In this document: positions 22,654 to 32,546 of the stretch, piece after piece
Position numbering within the stretch: the first letter of the stretch is position 1
Layout of the letters: every line of letters begins with the position of its first letter
NCBI RefSeq assembly: GCF_000186865.1
Contig: NW_008705606.1
Span: 34,211 to 69,092 of the forward strand
Direction: 5' to 3'
DNA length: 34,882 nt
Source of the DNA: Aureococcus anophagefferens
Taxonomy: Eukaryota > Sar > Pelagophyceae > Pelagomonadales > Pelagomonadaceae
Program-made: the position numbers and the translations under genes
Notes under the pieces: generated by a model
What the model was told of the DNA's origin: nothing
Database searches by the model: none
What the model saw: the letters and a program-made list of their open reading frames with translations, nothing else

Positions 22654-25290
22654 GTGGAGAATCGGGCCGCGATCGCCGGCGCATCGCAGCGCTGGACCGG
22701 AGGAGCGGTGACAGGGCGATTGATTAACGCAGGACATGCGCTCCGTCGATTCTCGTCACTGGAGTCTTGTGCACGATTGTCGATGAGTGATACCGGGACA
22801 GCCTCAAAATTACGGTGCGTGGTGAGTCGATTAATCGCTGCTGGTGATATCCGTGCCGAGGATCCAGCAGCATGCGTGGTGGGAGTACTTGTGAAGCAGC
22901 ACCCTGAATACGGACGCAAGCCGCAGGCGGCGCTACGAAACATGGTGCGCGATGCGTTGTCGGAGGGCTCCATCAATGACACCGACGTTTCCGCGACCGG
23001 GAAGCGGACTATAGAGACTTGCGTCGTCAATGTCAGCGGTGGGGACTCAGGAGTGGCCAAGGCGGTGGCGTCTATGAACGATGGTTTGCGGGGGACGTAC
23101 TCGGCGCTCCAGGGCAGCCCGTTGGCTTCACCGACATCTTCGAGACAGGGCGATGGGTCTGCGTCAGCTGCTCGGTCATCGAAAAAGCGGCGGGTCCACG
23201 GGACTGCCCCCGAGGAGGTGGTAGCTTCGGTCGACCCAGTAGCCGCATCGCGTCGCCTGGCTCCGCAAGTGTCCCTCAACGAATATGTGGGTTATGCAGG
23301 CGCGGTGACACGCGTGCGGGAAGCGGTCGTAGACCAGTTGTCAGCGCGTGAGTCGTATGCGGCGCTGGGCGTTGATGGTCCACGGGGCGTGCTCGTGCAT
23401 GGACCACCAGGATGCGGAAAGACGCTTCTCTGCCGGGCGACGGCCGGTTCGGCGGCAATTGCGCTCGCAGCGGAAGGGGGTGGTGAGTTGAGCTACTTTG
23501 AGCTCTCCGGTGGTGACCTGGGGTCGGGACCTGAGGCGGAGATGAATCTAGAGCGACTGCTCTCGGCAGCCACTACAGCGGCGCCGTCTCTCGTCTTCCT
23601 CGACGATCTCGATGTGCTCATCGGTTGCGGCGGTGGTGCCGGCGTCAGCAACGGCAGTGAGTCACTGCACGCTAGGCGCCTTGCTCAGTGTAGGATGTTT
23701 AGGGTGGTTCTATCTTTGGGCCAATTTTATCCCATCATAAATGCACCAGAGGGCTTACGAGTTTTCCCTCCTCTCCCAACTTGGAAAATCTCCCCCCACC
23801 CCGTATGATTTCAAAAGTTGATGACGCTCGGGTTTCGATCGGACCGAAGGACTCTCGAGCGTGGGCATCCCAACTCATACCTTGATTCTGGCATAGGTAT
23901 TGCGTCGCGCCTCTGTGGATGCCTTGACGCGTTGCCCTCGTTCCGGTGTCGTCCGGATGCTACGCCACCGTCGTCATCAGATGGGTTGAATCTTGTAGTC
24001 GTGCTTGCCACGGTAAGGACCCCCGATTCGTTGGACACGCGACTTCGGCGGTTGGGTCGCTTTGCGCGGGAGGTCGCAATTGGCGCACCCGACCGCGCCG
24101 CGCGAGAGGCCATACTTGATGCGGCACTCCCTCGTCTTCGGGATCACGATGTTGCGCTTCAAGATGTGGTCCGCGTGACGCCCGGTTGGGTCGGCGCAGA
24201 CCTCGTCGCCCTCGCCGACGAGGCCGGCGCTGTCTGTGCACGACGCGTCAGCGCGTGGCGCGCTGCCGCAGCTGCCACGGATGGTACGGCGGCACATCCA
24301 GCCGCTACTGAAAAAAGTGTCTTCGTTGCCCTCCCTAATGGTGCTCATATGCCGCCGTCGCCGCTCCTGGTGACGCATGCAGATGTTTTACGTGCGCTCA
24401 CCACCGTAGAACCATGCTTTGGCCGGTCGGGCTTCAGCCGTGCACCCGACGTTGACTGGAAGGACGTCGGTGCGCTCGTCGGCGTGCGGGACGAATTGAC
24501 GACGTCAATTCTTGCGCCTATTGCGGACCCTGATCGCTTTGCTGCGCTTGGCGTTCCGCTTCCGGCCGGCGTACTCCTCTACGGACCACCGGGCTGCGGT
24601 AAGACGCTCCTCGCCCGCGCAGTCGCCCGGGCCTCGGATGCTAATTTCATCAACGTCAAGGGTCCTGAGCTTCTCAATAAATATGTTGGCGAGAGCGAGC
24701 GGGCTGTCCGGGCGCTTTTTGCGCGCGCGTCTGCGTCTGCTCCGTGCATCGTCTTCTTTGACGAGGTTGACGCCCTCGTCCCGCGCCGTGGCGGCCCTCT
24801 CGGCGACGGCACGCAGGCTTCCGGCGACTCAAATGGCGTCACAGATCGCGTCGTCAATCAGCTTCTCACAGAACTCGACGGACTTGACACACGCGGCCAG
24901 GTCTATGTTGTCGCCGCGACGAATCGTCCTGAGCTTGTCGACCCCGCGTTTCTCCGTCCAGGGCGCGTTGACAAGCTTCTTTTTGTGCCTCTCCCTAGAC
25001 CAGAGGAACGGGTTTCCATCCTTGTCGCCGCCACACGCCGTGTTAAGCTCCACGCGGATGTCAACCTTGCCGCCCTCGGCCGAGACGCCCGCGCCGATGG
25101 CTTTTCTGGAGCAGACCTTGCCGCCGTCGTCCGCACTGCGGGCCTCGCAGCCCTAAAACAAGGAATGGGCGAACTCAACCATGACCACTTCCACGCTGCT
25201 CTCGGCCAGATACGGCCCTCCGTCTCCAGTGGCGATGCTGAAGCCTACGACCGGGTCCACGCCCGCATCCGCGGCACGGACAGCACGTAG
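22654..25290 (+). CDS. NVL: NVL/RIX7-type double AAA ATPase
   Basis: Exons 22654-23689 and 23897-25290 join across a 207-nt GTAGGA...CATAG intron in phase 1, giving about 809 residues. An ATG at 22783 is an alternative start and sits just before the conserved N-terminal domain (SKLRCVVSRL..., HPEYGRKPQAALRNMV), which resembles the NVL winged-helix region. D1 has Walker A GPPGCGKT but a changed Walker B, FLDDLD, and no clear pore-loop GES motif. D2 is canonical: GPPGCGKT, KYVGESERAVR, FFDEVDAL, ATNRPELVDPAFLRPGR, GFSGADLAAV. NVL/RIX7 is nuclear and releases factors from pre-60S ribosomal particles. Family assignment rests on the NVL-like N-terminus plus tandem AAA domains; a CDC48/p97 paralogue is the main alternative but the N-domain and linker do not fit it. 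Confidence 0.85.
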
Positions 25291-25798
25291 CACCTCGAAG
25301 CGCCTTTCATCCGTGGGTTGTCGGTGGACGATGTCGTGCTCGGACGACGCGGCGATCTCGGGCTCGATCGACTTACAGGTGTCCTACACGCCCGCGCCGG
25401 GCAGCCCGCGGGAAACTCGACGCTTTCTAGTTTGGGCCCCACCCGCCCCCCCGGCGCCTGAGTAAAGCCCCCAGCTGCCGGCCCAAAATTCTCGGGGCCG
25501 TTTCGGGTTCCTTGGGGTCCCGTCCGGCGCTGGGGGGTTCTGGGCGAGGTTCTGCCGCCGCCGGCGGCCGCGGGGCCGCGGGGCTTACTAGAACGAACTA
25601 GAACGGTTCTAGTTCTAGTATAGGGCTCCGGGTGATGGGAGTTTCTAGCCACGATGCGAGACACAGTTACCGCGCCCGGCCTATCTTGAGAGGCCTCGGG
25701 GTGCGCGGGGGTGGTCGACACAACAGGGGGGGCGAGGGGGGCACAGTGGGCGCGCGACGGGCGGCCGGCGGGGCCGGCGGATCCAGCGGGATTCCAGT
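25291..25798. other. GC-rich intergenic DNA between convergent genes
   Basis: No gene is supported. The region is strongly GC-rich and contains overlapping short inverted words around 25592-25620 (ACTAGAAC, GGTTCTAGT) that could form a small stem or mark transcript ends. Confidence 0.5.
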
Positions 25799-26260
25799 TT
25801 AGGGCTCGGATTCCGAGTCGTCGTCCGAGCTAGAGATTTCAAGCCAGCTGCGCGCGGTCCCAGTAATGCTGGGCGGTCTCTCTTTGACGGGGTTGCCATC
25901 TGCGTCCATGTATTTCATAGGCTTCGGCCCTTTCAGTGCCTTCTTGCGGCTCCGGGCGTCTGGTTCTATCAAACTAGTTAGCACTTGTTTGTTGTTCTCG
26001 TCTGTGATCATACTTTTAGCTGAGTTTAAATATTTGGCATCACGTGCCATCTCTGTTTTGACAAGTTTGATGTGTTTTCTGATGCCTTTGTTGTGCACTG
26101 ATACATAGTTGTTGAAGTTGATGCGCTGGTCCTCGAGGCGTCGTTCTAGCTCCACGACCCTCGTGTTGAGTGCCACTTCGCTCGAGCTCTCGAGATTTGG
26201 ATGGGGTTCTGGCAGTGGTCGGTTTGGGTTTGAGTTGTTTCTTCTCAGTTCCGCTGTGGC
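25799..26260 (-). CDS. 3' exon of an unknown small gene with coiled-coil and acidic tail
   Basis: On the minus strand a strong acceptor (TTTCCTTTCAG at 26261-26271) opens a frame of 153 codons to the TAG at 25799. It starts ATAELRRNNSNPNRPLPEPH, passes through a helical segment (VALNTRVVELERRLEDQRIN) and a Lys/Arg-rich part (RSRKKALKGPKPMKYMDADG), and ends in a Ser/Asp/Glu tail (LEISSSDDDSESEP), a typical casein-kinase-2-like acidic terminus. There is no ATG near the beginning, so at least one upstream exon is needed. I do not recognise the family. A possible donor GTAAGT lies near 26320, but the exon before it overlaps a palindromic repeat and does not splice in the right phase. Confidence 0.5.
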   Translation of the reverse strand, partial: ATAELRRNNSNPNRPLPEPHPNLESSSEVALNTRVVELERRLEDQRINFNNYVSVHNKGIRKHIKLVKTEMARDAKYLNSAKSMITDENNKQVLTSLIEPDARSRKKALKGPKPMKYMDADGNPVKERPPSITGTARSWLEISSSDDDSESEP

Positions 26261-26271
26261 CTGAAAGGAAA

Positions 26272-26543
26272 TTTTCTCGTTTGAATGCGTCCAGTTCGCC
26301 TACAGGTTGAGGACGGGTTACTTACTAGAATCCTTACTAGTATGGGCACCTCCATCTTTGATTGAAGCGGCGTTTAACATATCCCGCCGGCGGGATATGT
26401 TATCTCGTACTCTGCCTACCGACAATCCGCCGGTATGCGTGGTTAGTGCTGGCCAATTCCCCCGGGTGTGGTCTGGCCTAATCCAGCCCCTGGTCCAAGT
26501 AGAACTTGCGAAAGGCCAAACAGCCCGGAGGAGGCTCAATTAT
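26272..26543. other. Region between the unknown small gene and RAB7
   Basis: Holds the palindrome at 26375-26402 and no firm coding sequence. Missing 5' exons of the gene at 25799-26260 would be expected here or would have to lie within or beyond RAB7. Confidence 0.4.
26375..26402. repeat. 28-bp perfect palindrome, copy 1
   Basis: Each half reads TAACATATCCCGCC and its exact complement. The palindrome is preceded by TTGAAGCGGCGTT, and the same preceding word and palindrome core occur at 33177-33214. Two such copies in 35 kb imply a dispersed unit. Confidence 0.85.
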
Positions 26544-27323
26544 CTAACAGCAGCTGCTTTTGGCAACCCCACCAGCTGAAGGCACCCCAAGGTTGATAGT
26601 CTCGGGTAGGAAGTCTGCTTCCGTGTTCTCCTGGGAGAGGGCAAGCTGGGCAGCTTCCTGGAAAGCAGCCTCGACTTGGACTGCCTCTTTGGCAGATGTC
26701 TCAAAGTACTGCAATGGTGCTGAGCTCTTCGACTTGCACCAGGAGTGTGCCTTGGCCTTAGATACACGTCGATCATTTTCGCGGTCTACTTTGTTGCCGA
26801 GGACAATAAATGGGAAGTTTTCAATGTCAGGGGGCGACGCTTGAACCAGAAATTCTTCACGCCATGAGTCAAGATTATCGAAGGACTTCGGCTGAGTAAT
26901 ATCGTAGACAAGAATGCATGCGTCCGCGCCACGATAGAATGCCACCCCGAGTGATTGGAAGCGCTCCTGACCTGTGATAGACTCCAATGATTACTTGCAT
27001 GGTGAGTCCTAAACATACCTACCGGCTGTATCCCAAATTTGTAGTGTCACCAGCTTATCATCATCAATCATAACCTGAACGCCCGAGCTTGATTAAAATA
27101 TGAAAGGAGTTCACTCTCCACGGTAAGAAAGTACCTCTTTGGTAAGAAAGTCAGCCCCGATGGTCGCCTTGTACGATGCCGAGAAACGCTTGTTGACATA
27201 CTGGTTCATCAGCGCAGTCTAGATGATATTTCTAGATGATATTCAGGGTTCTTCGCCGCGCACCTTGCCAACTCCTGAATCCCCCAAAATTATGACCTTT
27301 AATAAGACTTTCTTGCGATGCAT
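26544..27323 (-). CDS. RAB7: Rab7 small GTPase
   Basis: Four exons on the minus strand: 27323-27264, 27218-27135, 27074-27023, 26971-26544; introns of 45, 60 and 51 nt, all GT-AG. The product is 207 residues, the usual Rab7 length. It starts [20 protein letters not shown] (P-loop GDSGVGK), continues [20 protein letters not shown] with the switch-I threonine in ATIG, then [13 protein letters not shown] (switch II, Rab7-specific RFQSLG), GNKVD and ETSAK nucleotide motifs, and ends KSSCC, a double geranylgeranylation site. Rab7 directs late endosome and vacuole/lysosome traffic. It lies head to head with the unknown gene at 28139 across an 815-bp spacer. Confidence 0.97.
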
Positions 27324-28138
27324 GTCGGATTCGCTAAACGAATTACACGGTTGTTAATAGTCTATAGATACGGGGGGTGACTCCGACTATGACGACTTCA
27401 ATCGGACCAAGACGGTGCCTCTACACTATGCTCTGGATCATCCTTGGGAGAGGTATTTCAGGCCTTGGGAGTTTCTATACTCTACACCTCATCCAGAACT
27501 CCCAGCATCGAGCCGAACTACGACCACAAGCGATTGCTGCCTTCTGATTGGCTGAAATTAATTAAGTCTTTTTAATTATCACAGGCGGAATATCTTGCCG
27601 TCATCTGCTAAGTTCAATTGGCATAAGGTGGACTCGGGCATCTTGCCCTCATCTCCTACCTCAACCTCGGATGGCCCCCGGCCACCTCACCATCGACTTC
27701 TACACTCAAGGGCAGCCCCCCGGCTGCCTGCCCTAGCATTAGGGTTATGTGAATTGGATAATGCATTGACTGTCATGCTCTTATTGAGTATGGTGATAGC
27801 GAAGGCCTTGTAATTACGGATTGCGCCCGATGGTATTTAAATAATTGGTTCGTGAAGCTCTGCTATACCGAGGACGGTATGAATCAAGTTTTGGGGCCAT
27901 TGGAGATGACACCGTGTGACTGCACTTCCCCGTAACGTTGACCTCAACGTTCCTTAGTACCCTAGTTTGGGGTATTTCTCCCTAGTATGGTGCACTGCAA
28001 CATCAAGGTGCAGTTCACTGAAGATGAAGGTAGAAACCTCTCTATCTCTCTATATTATTATTATCCTATATCATCCTACATCTTCTATCATTCCTTCATG
28101 TCGTACATGTATCTTTGAGAGCGTTGCATTTCCATGAA
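27324..28138. other. Shared upstream region of RAB7 and the 28139 gene
   Basis: The two genes diverge from this 815-bp spacer, so it must contain both promoters. It contains a repeat fragment at 27856-27905, a short near-perfect inverted word at about 27934-27951 (AACGTTGA, TCAACGTT), and a pyrimidine/AT-rich microsatellite around 28038-28085. No defined transcription-factor site is claimed. Confidence 0.5.
27856..27905 (-). repeat. Fragment of the 15406-16271 interior
   Basis: The reverse complement matches about 16037-16083, including CCAAAACTTGATTCATACCG and CTCGGTATAGCAGAGCT, nearly without change. It stops abruptly on both sides and lacks terminal repeats. Confidence 0.75.
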
Positions 28139-30183
28139 ATGGTGCTCGATTCCCTAGAAGGCGACGGAATCTCAGACGTGTTATTGCACTGGCTCCATGC
28201 TAAAGATGAGTTGGGATACGGACCGTCGCTGTGGCTACCAGATACAGTGGTCTACAAATTTGGGCAGCCGGTACACTGGTATTTTACAAGCGCAGCTGAT
28301 GGTAAGATCAAAAAGAAAAACAAACAAAATTTGGTAAACGTCCGCATCGAGGAGACGTTTAACAAGCGTAACATCGGGTGCGACATCGTTGCGTACTACA
28401 TCAGCGAGGTCACCGATGAGAGCGGGGGGGGGGCAACAACAAACATAGAGTATTTCGACCGCAGAGGATTACATGATTTTTTATATAATCGCTGGAAGGA
28501 ACATAATGGGGTGCTGCAGCGCTTCGTCGAACCTAAGGGGATCAGGAATGTGGTCATTCGTGCGATCTGGTCCCCGAAGGTCTGTCTGCTCGAACGAAGA
28601 GTGAATGCAAAGCAACTCCATGACCACCGATACGGCCTTTATGAACGTGCAGTTACATATGAGGGACCTGAACATTTCAGTGCGGCGGCCCCCCTTCGAG
28701 GTAGCACCCTTCCTAGTCAAATCCAACGAATCTGTGAAAATCTTGTCACACACATCAATGAAGTATCTTTCCAAAAGCACCGCATTGCACGAATGGTGAT
28801 TAACTTCAAAGTGGATTCTAGAGATCGAATCTGGCTCCTTTGGAGCAGTTCTATTCGGCTTACCAGCGAGCATAAGCAAGCGCCAATCTCGATTGGAAAT
28901 GCGGCTGAGACGAAACAAGCTGTCAGCATTGACTCAATTGTCCAACTACCACCATATGTCAAGCTGGTTGATAAAGCAAGTCACTCTGAGGCAGAGCCGG
29001 AGAGTCTTGCCTGCGTGTGCTGCGTTAGCTGTGCGAAAGTGGCCACGTCGGACCAATTTCATCCGGTCCAGTATAAGACCATAATTACGCACTTTGAACT
29101 ACTCCTCAGCCTTCTCCAGGTTGATACAGAAACGGGGTTATTAAAATGGCCGCCCGCCCCCGAGGTTATTGCGGCAGCCGGGGGTGTCGGGTTTGGAAAC
29201 CTACTCTCGCACCAGGAGCGAAACAAGCAAGAACCACGTGACATTAACGTTACTTTGCCACCGATCATTCGCAAAGTCCATCCCAAGTTGACACCTGCAA
29301 TGTATCGAAAATACCGACGAGATCCCCTTTTTATGTACAAAACAGTAGCCGTCTGCGAAGACTGCTTCCTAGTATATGCAGAATTGGCAAATTCACCTTT
29401 GACCTTGATGACTACCCAGCGTGAAATTGTATCAAGCAGTCTTGGCATGGGTCTTTCCTCGCGTGCCCCACCTTGGGAAAATGAACCCTTAGGGCGACTC
29501 CATCACGAGCATTCTCATGAGGCACCCATAAAGCCGAATCGAAATACCTGGATGCTCACCGAAGCCCCCTCCATGCCTGCTCCAATTTATAGTTCGCCCA
29601 ACGTTGCTAGTGATGCTTCCCCAAATACCCAGCCGGACAAATCTGGCTTGCAATTATCCGTGGATGAAATCGTAAGACGACGAGGTGTGTAGTCCTCTAA
29701 CATTTTAAGTCCATATGTTTTGGTGTGCAGAGGAAACTTTTTTCAAGGCAGTAAAGAACAGAGACGATGTTCAAAAGGGTCATCCTTTGACGCACCTAGT
29801 AACCTCGTACCGCTCGATTCAGCAGCATTCGATTGAAAAGTCAAATGGATCATACAAGCCCGCGGGTATCGCTCCAGTTCAAGGGCGTGCTCCAGTTCAA
29901 GGGCATGCACATAGGAGCCCGTATTTTGAACAACCCGCTCTGTTAGATTCATCAAGAAAAAAAACAGAGAACGAAGCAAAGTCTGTGCATAGACAGCAGA
30001 TTTCAAAATCGTCGAAGCAGCATAGGGAGTTTCTGATGTCCACGCATTTCACAGTGTTTTCTTCCCTCAATATTGCTTGCTGGATATAATTTTTGCAGGT
30101 TGGAAGATGTCCAGCATTACCTTGCGACACCCAGCTCACTTCGAGCCTGGGTGCAGCATGCCCCTGGACCTCGGTATGCATGA
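28139..30183 (+). CDS. Unrecognised protein with paired cysteine clusters, three exons
   Basis: Exons 28139-29684, 29731-30037 and 30099-30183 join across GT-AG introns of 46 and 61 nt in phases 1 and 2, giving about 645 residues. The start is the ATG in TGAAATGGTG. The first half is well-ordered globular sequence (for example IRNVVIRAIWSPKVCLLERR, LYERAVTYEGPEH, RMVINFKVDSRDRIWLLW). A CVCCVSC cluster (about residue 290) and a CEDC (about residue 404) could together bind zinc. The middle exon starts EETFFKAVKNRDDVQKGHPL, and the last ends ATPSSLRAWVQHAPGPRYA. There are no membrane segments or signal peptide that I can see. I do not recognise the family and assign no function. The sequence looks constrained, not random, and the intron phases support a real gene. 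Confidence 0.75.
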
Positions 30184-30606
30184 CATCCTAGGCCACGTAG
30201 CCTGGCTCCAAGGGCATCATACACGGCGTGGGGTCGAGTAGACTCGCCGCCATGCGCAAAGTGGGGAGTGGCTGACCTAAACTCAGTATGGCCGCAGCAG
30301 GGTGGGGCACTAAGAAAACGCGGATAAAACGAAGGCCTCGGGATCGACGCGTCCAGCCGCGCAGTCTTGCGCGTCCGATAGCAGACACTTTTAGTGAGCA
30401 AGGAGCCTGGGGGTTGCATAGGCAGCCCGCCGGCTTGGTGTTGCTAGATCCCGGAGTATATCGGGCAGTGTAAATAATCTTAAATATCTACGTCGGTGTG
30501 GGGAAGCGGTGTAAAGGGAACATGCGGAGAACGATCCACTGCACTACAAGCGAGATTCAGCATGCGCCGACGTCGTTGCGGGTGGCGAAGCACGACAAGT
30601 CCAGCC
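30184..30606. other. Intergenic with repeat fragment
   Basis: No gene. Positions about 30380-30480 match the reverse complement of about 15825-15900, sharing CACTTTTAGTGA, TGCATAGGCAGC and GTGTTGCTAGATCCCGG in order. This is another partial copy of the repeat module inside the 15406-16271 element. Confidence 0.65.
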
Positions 30607-30948
30607 AGCTCTCATTCTAACCCCCGGACGGAACGAGAACCTTTTTTAAGACGAAGCTATGGTTCGAGCGTCTTTATCAGCCCACAGCCGCGCGATAATG
30701 CGGAATTATGCAACGATCCCAGCAGCTTCGTGCTCCGCTAGTGTGAGCCCGAAGCACATGCGTAGACGCGAAGTGCTGCCAATCGCATGGTGACTCAAAC
30801 GGTCCTTCGGGGGCTGGGATGGGGCGCGATTGATCCCCTCGACTCCTTTTTCATGTCTGTCGAACTCTCGCAGCATCGGGGATCGTGTATCATCGCCCCA
30901 GTCGATTCCCTTCAGTAGGGCTGGGTTGGTCGGTCGCTCGGTCGTCGT

Positions 30949-31008
<60 letters not shown>

Positions 31009-31350
31009 CGTCGTCGTCACGCGCGCGTGGAGATTCGAACCCACAATCAAGGGCAACGGATGTCCGTAAGTAGCATCTTAATTCCACCCGGGAAGGGCAA
31101 ATTCGTACATAAACCACACGAAACGACCGTCGACCGAGGGGCTGCCCCGTTCGACGTGAAGATCGCCTTCTTAGTACCGACTAAGACGACGCGCGCACGA
31201 TTTCGCGGACGCTGAGCCTCACTGCGCGATTAGTCGGTACTAAGAAGATCTCCAGACCCGCCCCCGGGGCCCCCGGTCGCAGCCCATAACGTGCGCAGGA
31301 GGTGCTTCAACGCGATTCAATTTAGCGTCCGAGGGTTAGAATGAGCAGCT
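30607..31350. mobile_element. Inverted-terminal-repeat element, copy 1 (about 744 bp)
   Basis: The left end (30607-30630, core CTCATTCTAACCC, then CGGACG) is matched in inverse by 31327-31350 with one mismatch and one indel. The element aligns over its length with 33241-33928 in the same orientation, about 80-85% by eye. It contains a GTC/GCC microsatellite (30941-31018) and, near its right side, an 18-bp perfect hairpin stem (31167-31184 with 31230-31247, loop 45 nt). No credible protein is encoded; the open frames through the triplet repeat are repeat artefacts. Confidence 0.75.
30941..31018. repeat. GTC-GCC-GTC microsatellite
   Basis: About seven GTC units, then about sixteen GCC units (30961-31008), then four GTC units. 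The same composite tract occurs, shorter, at the equivalent position in copy 2. Confidence 0.9.
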
Positions 31351-31556
31351 AGACTCCAAACAGCACCAGAGCGACCCCGAGGCGGCGTAGGCCGCTCCAT
31401 TAGGGCCGTAGGGGCTGGAGGGGGCCTAAAAGGAACGCAAAACGCCGGGGGGGGACTTGGATGGGACCCGCGGCGCGGTCACGCACTCGGGCCACGGTGC
31501 GCAGCGCCCCGTCCCGTTTGGCGGATTCGTAACGGAAAGGGAAGAACCCCAGCTGG

Positions 31557-32546
31557 ATGAGTTTCGTCAGCCTTCTGGCGTTCGGCGCGTTAGTTGCTGG
31601 CACAGGTAGCGGGACGATCGCAGGGCACGCCTTTTCACCTTCTGCAGAAATGGCTGTCGCGAAGCTGGGCTGCGCGGAGAAGTACCGCATCTCAAACCTA
31701 TATAAGCGTCGAAGCTTGATGGGACGACTCGCCAACGAAGCGGAGCTGTTGAGAGGAGCAGTGTTCTGGCGTCGAAGGCTATCTGTGGAGCTCACAGAGG
31801 CCAGGAAAATTGGGAACGGGCTAGGATCTTGCGAAGCTGGAATGTTGGGTCATAATGCAGCCGCAAATGCTCACTTCGGCGTGGAGCGTATTACATCAAT
31901 CCACTGCAGGCTTCAAGCTGCCATGTCATCGCTGCTCGTCATAGCCAGGGACAACCTGGAGCTCATCAACCGTACTCTGACTCCGACTCTGCGAACGGAG
32001 CGCGATGCACTTGATCGACATCTCGCATTTGAGCGGGAACGCCAATCAGTCGCACGGAACGCGAACACTCAAGATGTGCGTAGGGACTCGCACCTCTTCG
32101 TCGACCGTCAACCCCTCGCCCTTGCGGGAGGACTTGCAAACTGGACTGCCTTTCGAAATGTGCTCTGGGTGTGTTGGCGCGCAGACATTTACCGACGGTG
32201 TCTCTTTGCCGTCCCGCATCGTCGACTGCCGCGAAAGTTCGCAACCGTCTTCGTGCCATACGTGCTTGATCTAGCCGGCAACGCGAGCATTCGTTTGCTG
32301 AACTCGATTCGAATCATTCAAGTGTGGACCGGAGGGGCGTCTGCCGTGGCATCCATCTTCGACATGTTCTGTTGGGGCGGCCGGCAGTTCGATGAGCACT
32401 GCGCAATCGGGACACTCGGTCGCGAAAGGTGCGAGCGCATCACCAGCGGCCTCCGGAATGGGCTTGAGATAGTGCCGATTTGCACCAAGGCGAGCCTGTT
32501 GTTCCTGAGCACGACCCGGCTGCGACGCCACCTAGCAGGCTGCTAG
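31557..32546 (+). CDS. Possible hypothetical protein between two repeat elements
   Basis: An open frame of 329 codons from an ATG to a TAG. It has a hydrophobic start (MSFVSLLAFGALVAGTGSG) that could be a signal or membrane segment, and later helical charged sequence (TERDALDRHLAFERERQ). No known motif is recognised. GC-rich DNA in this region also yields antisense frames of up to 131 codons, so chance is a real alternative. Its position between direct copies of a mobile element suggests accessory DNA, but no transposase signature is visible. Confidence 0.35.
   Translation: MSFVSLLAFGALVAGTGSGTIAGHAFSPSAEMAVAKLGCAEKYRISNLYKRRSLMGRLANEAELLRGAVFWRRRLSVELTEARKIGNGLGSCEAGMLGHNAAANAHFGVERITSIHCRLQAAMSSLLVIARDNLELINRTLTPTLRTERDALDRHLAFERERQSVARNANTQDVRRDSHLFVDRQPLALAGGLANWTAFRNVLWVCWRADIYRRCLFAVPHRRLPRKFATVFVPYVLDLAGNASIRLLNSIRIIQVWTGGASAVASIFDMFCWGGRQFDEHCAIGTLGRERCERITSGLRNGLEIVPICTKASLLFLSTTRLRRHLAGC

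Noticed and set aside
25245..25721. 158-codon minus-strand ORF
   Set aside because: It overlaps the end of the NVL gene on the other strand, is Pro/Arg/Gly-rich from GC-rich DNA and shows no motif.
26318..26539. Upstream exon of the small gene at 25799-26260
   Set aside because: It ends at a GTAAGT-like site but splices to the downstream acceptor in the wrong phase and runs through the palindromic repeat.
29715..30089. Independent 124-codon gene downstream of 28139
   Set aside because: Its start lies in an intron and the rest is exon 2 of the 28139 gene, with matching phase on both sides.
30706..31117. Proline-, alanine- or glycine-homopolymer proteins
   Set aside because: These frames simply translate the GCC microsatellite in different phases on both strands.
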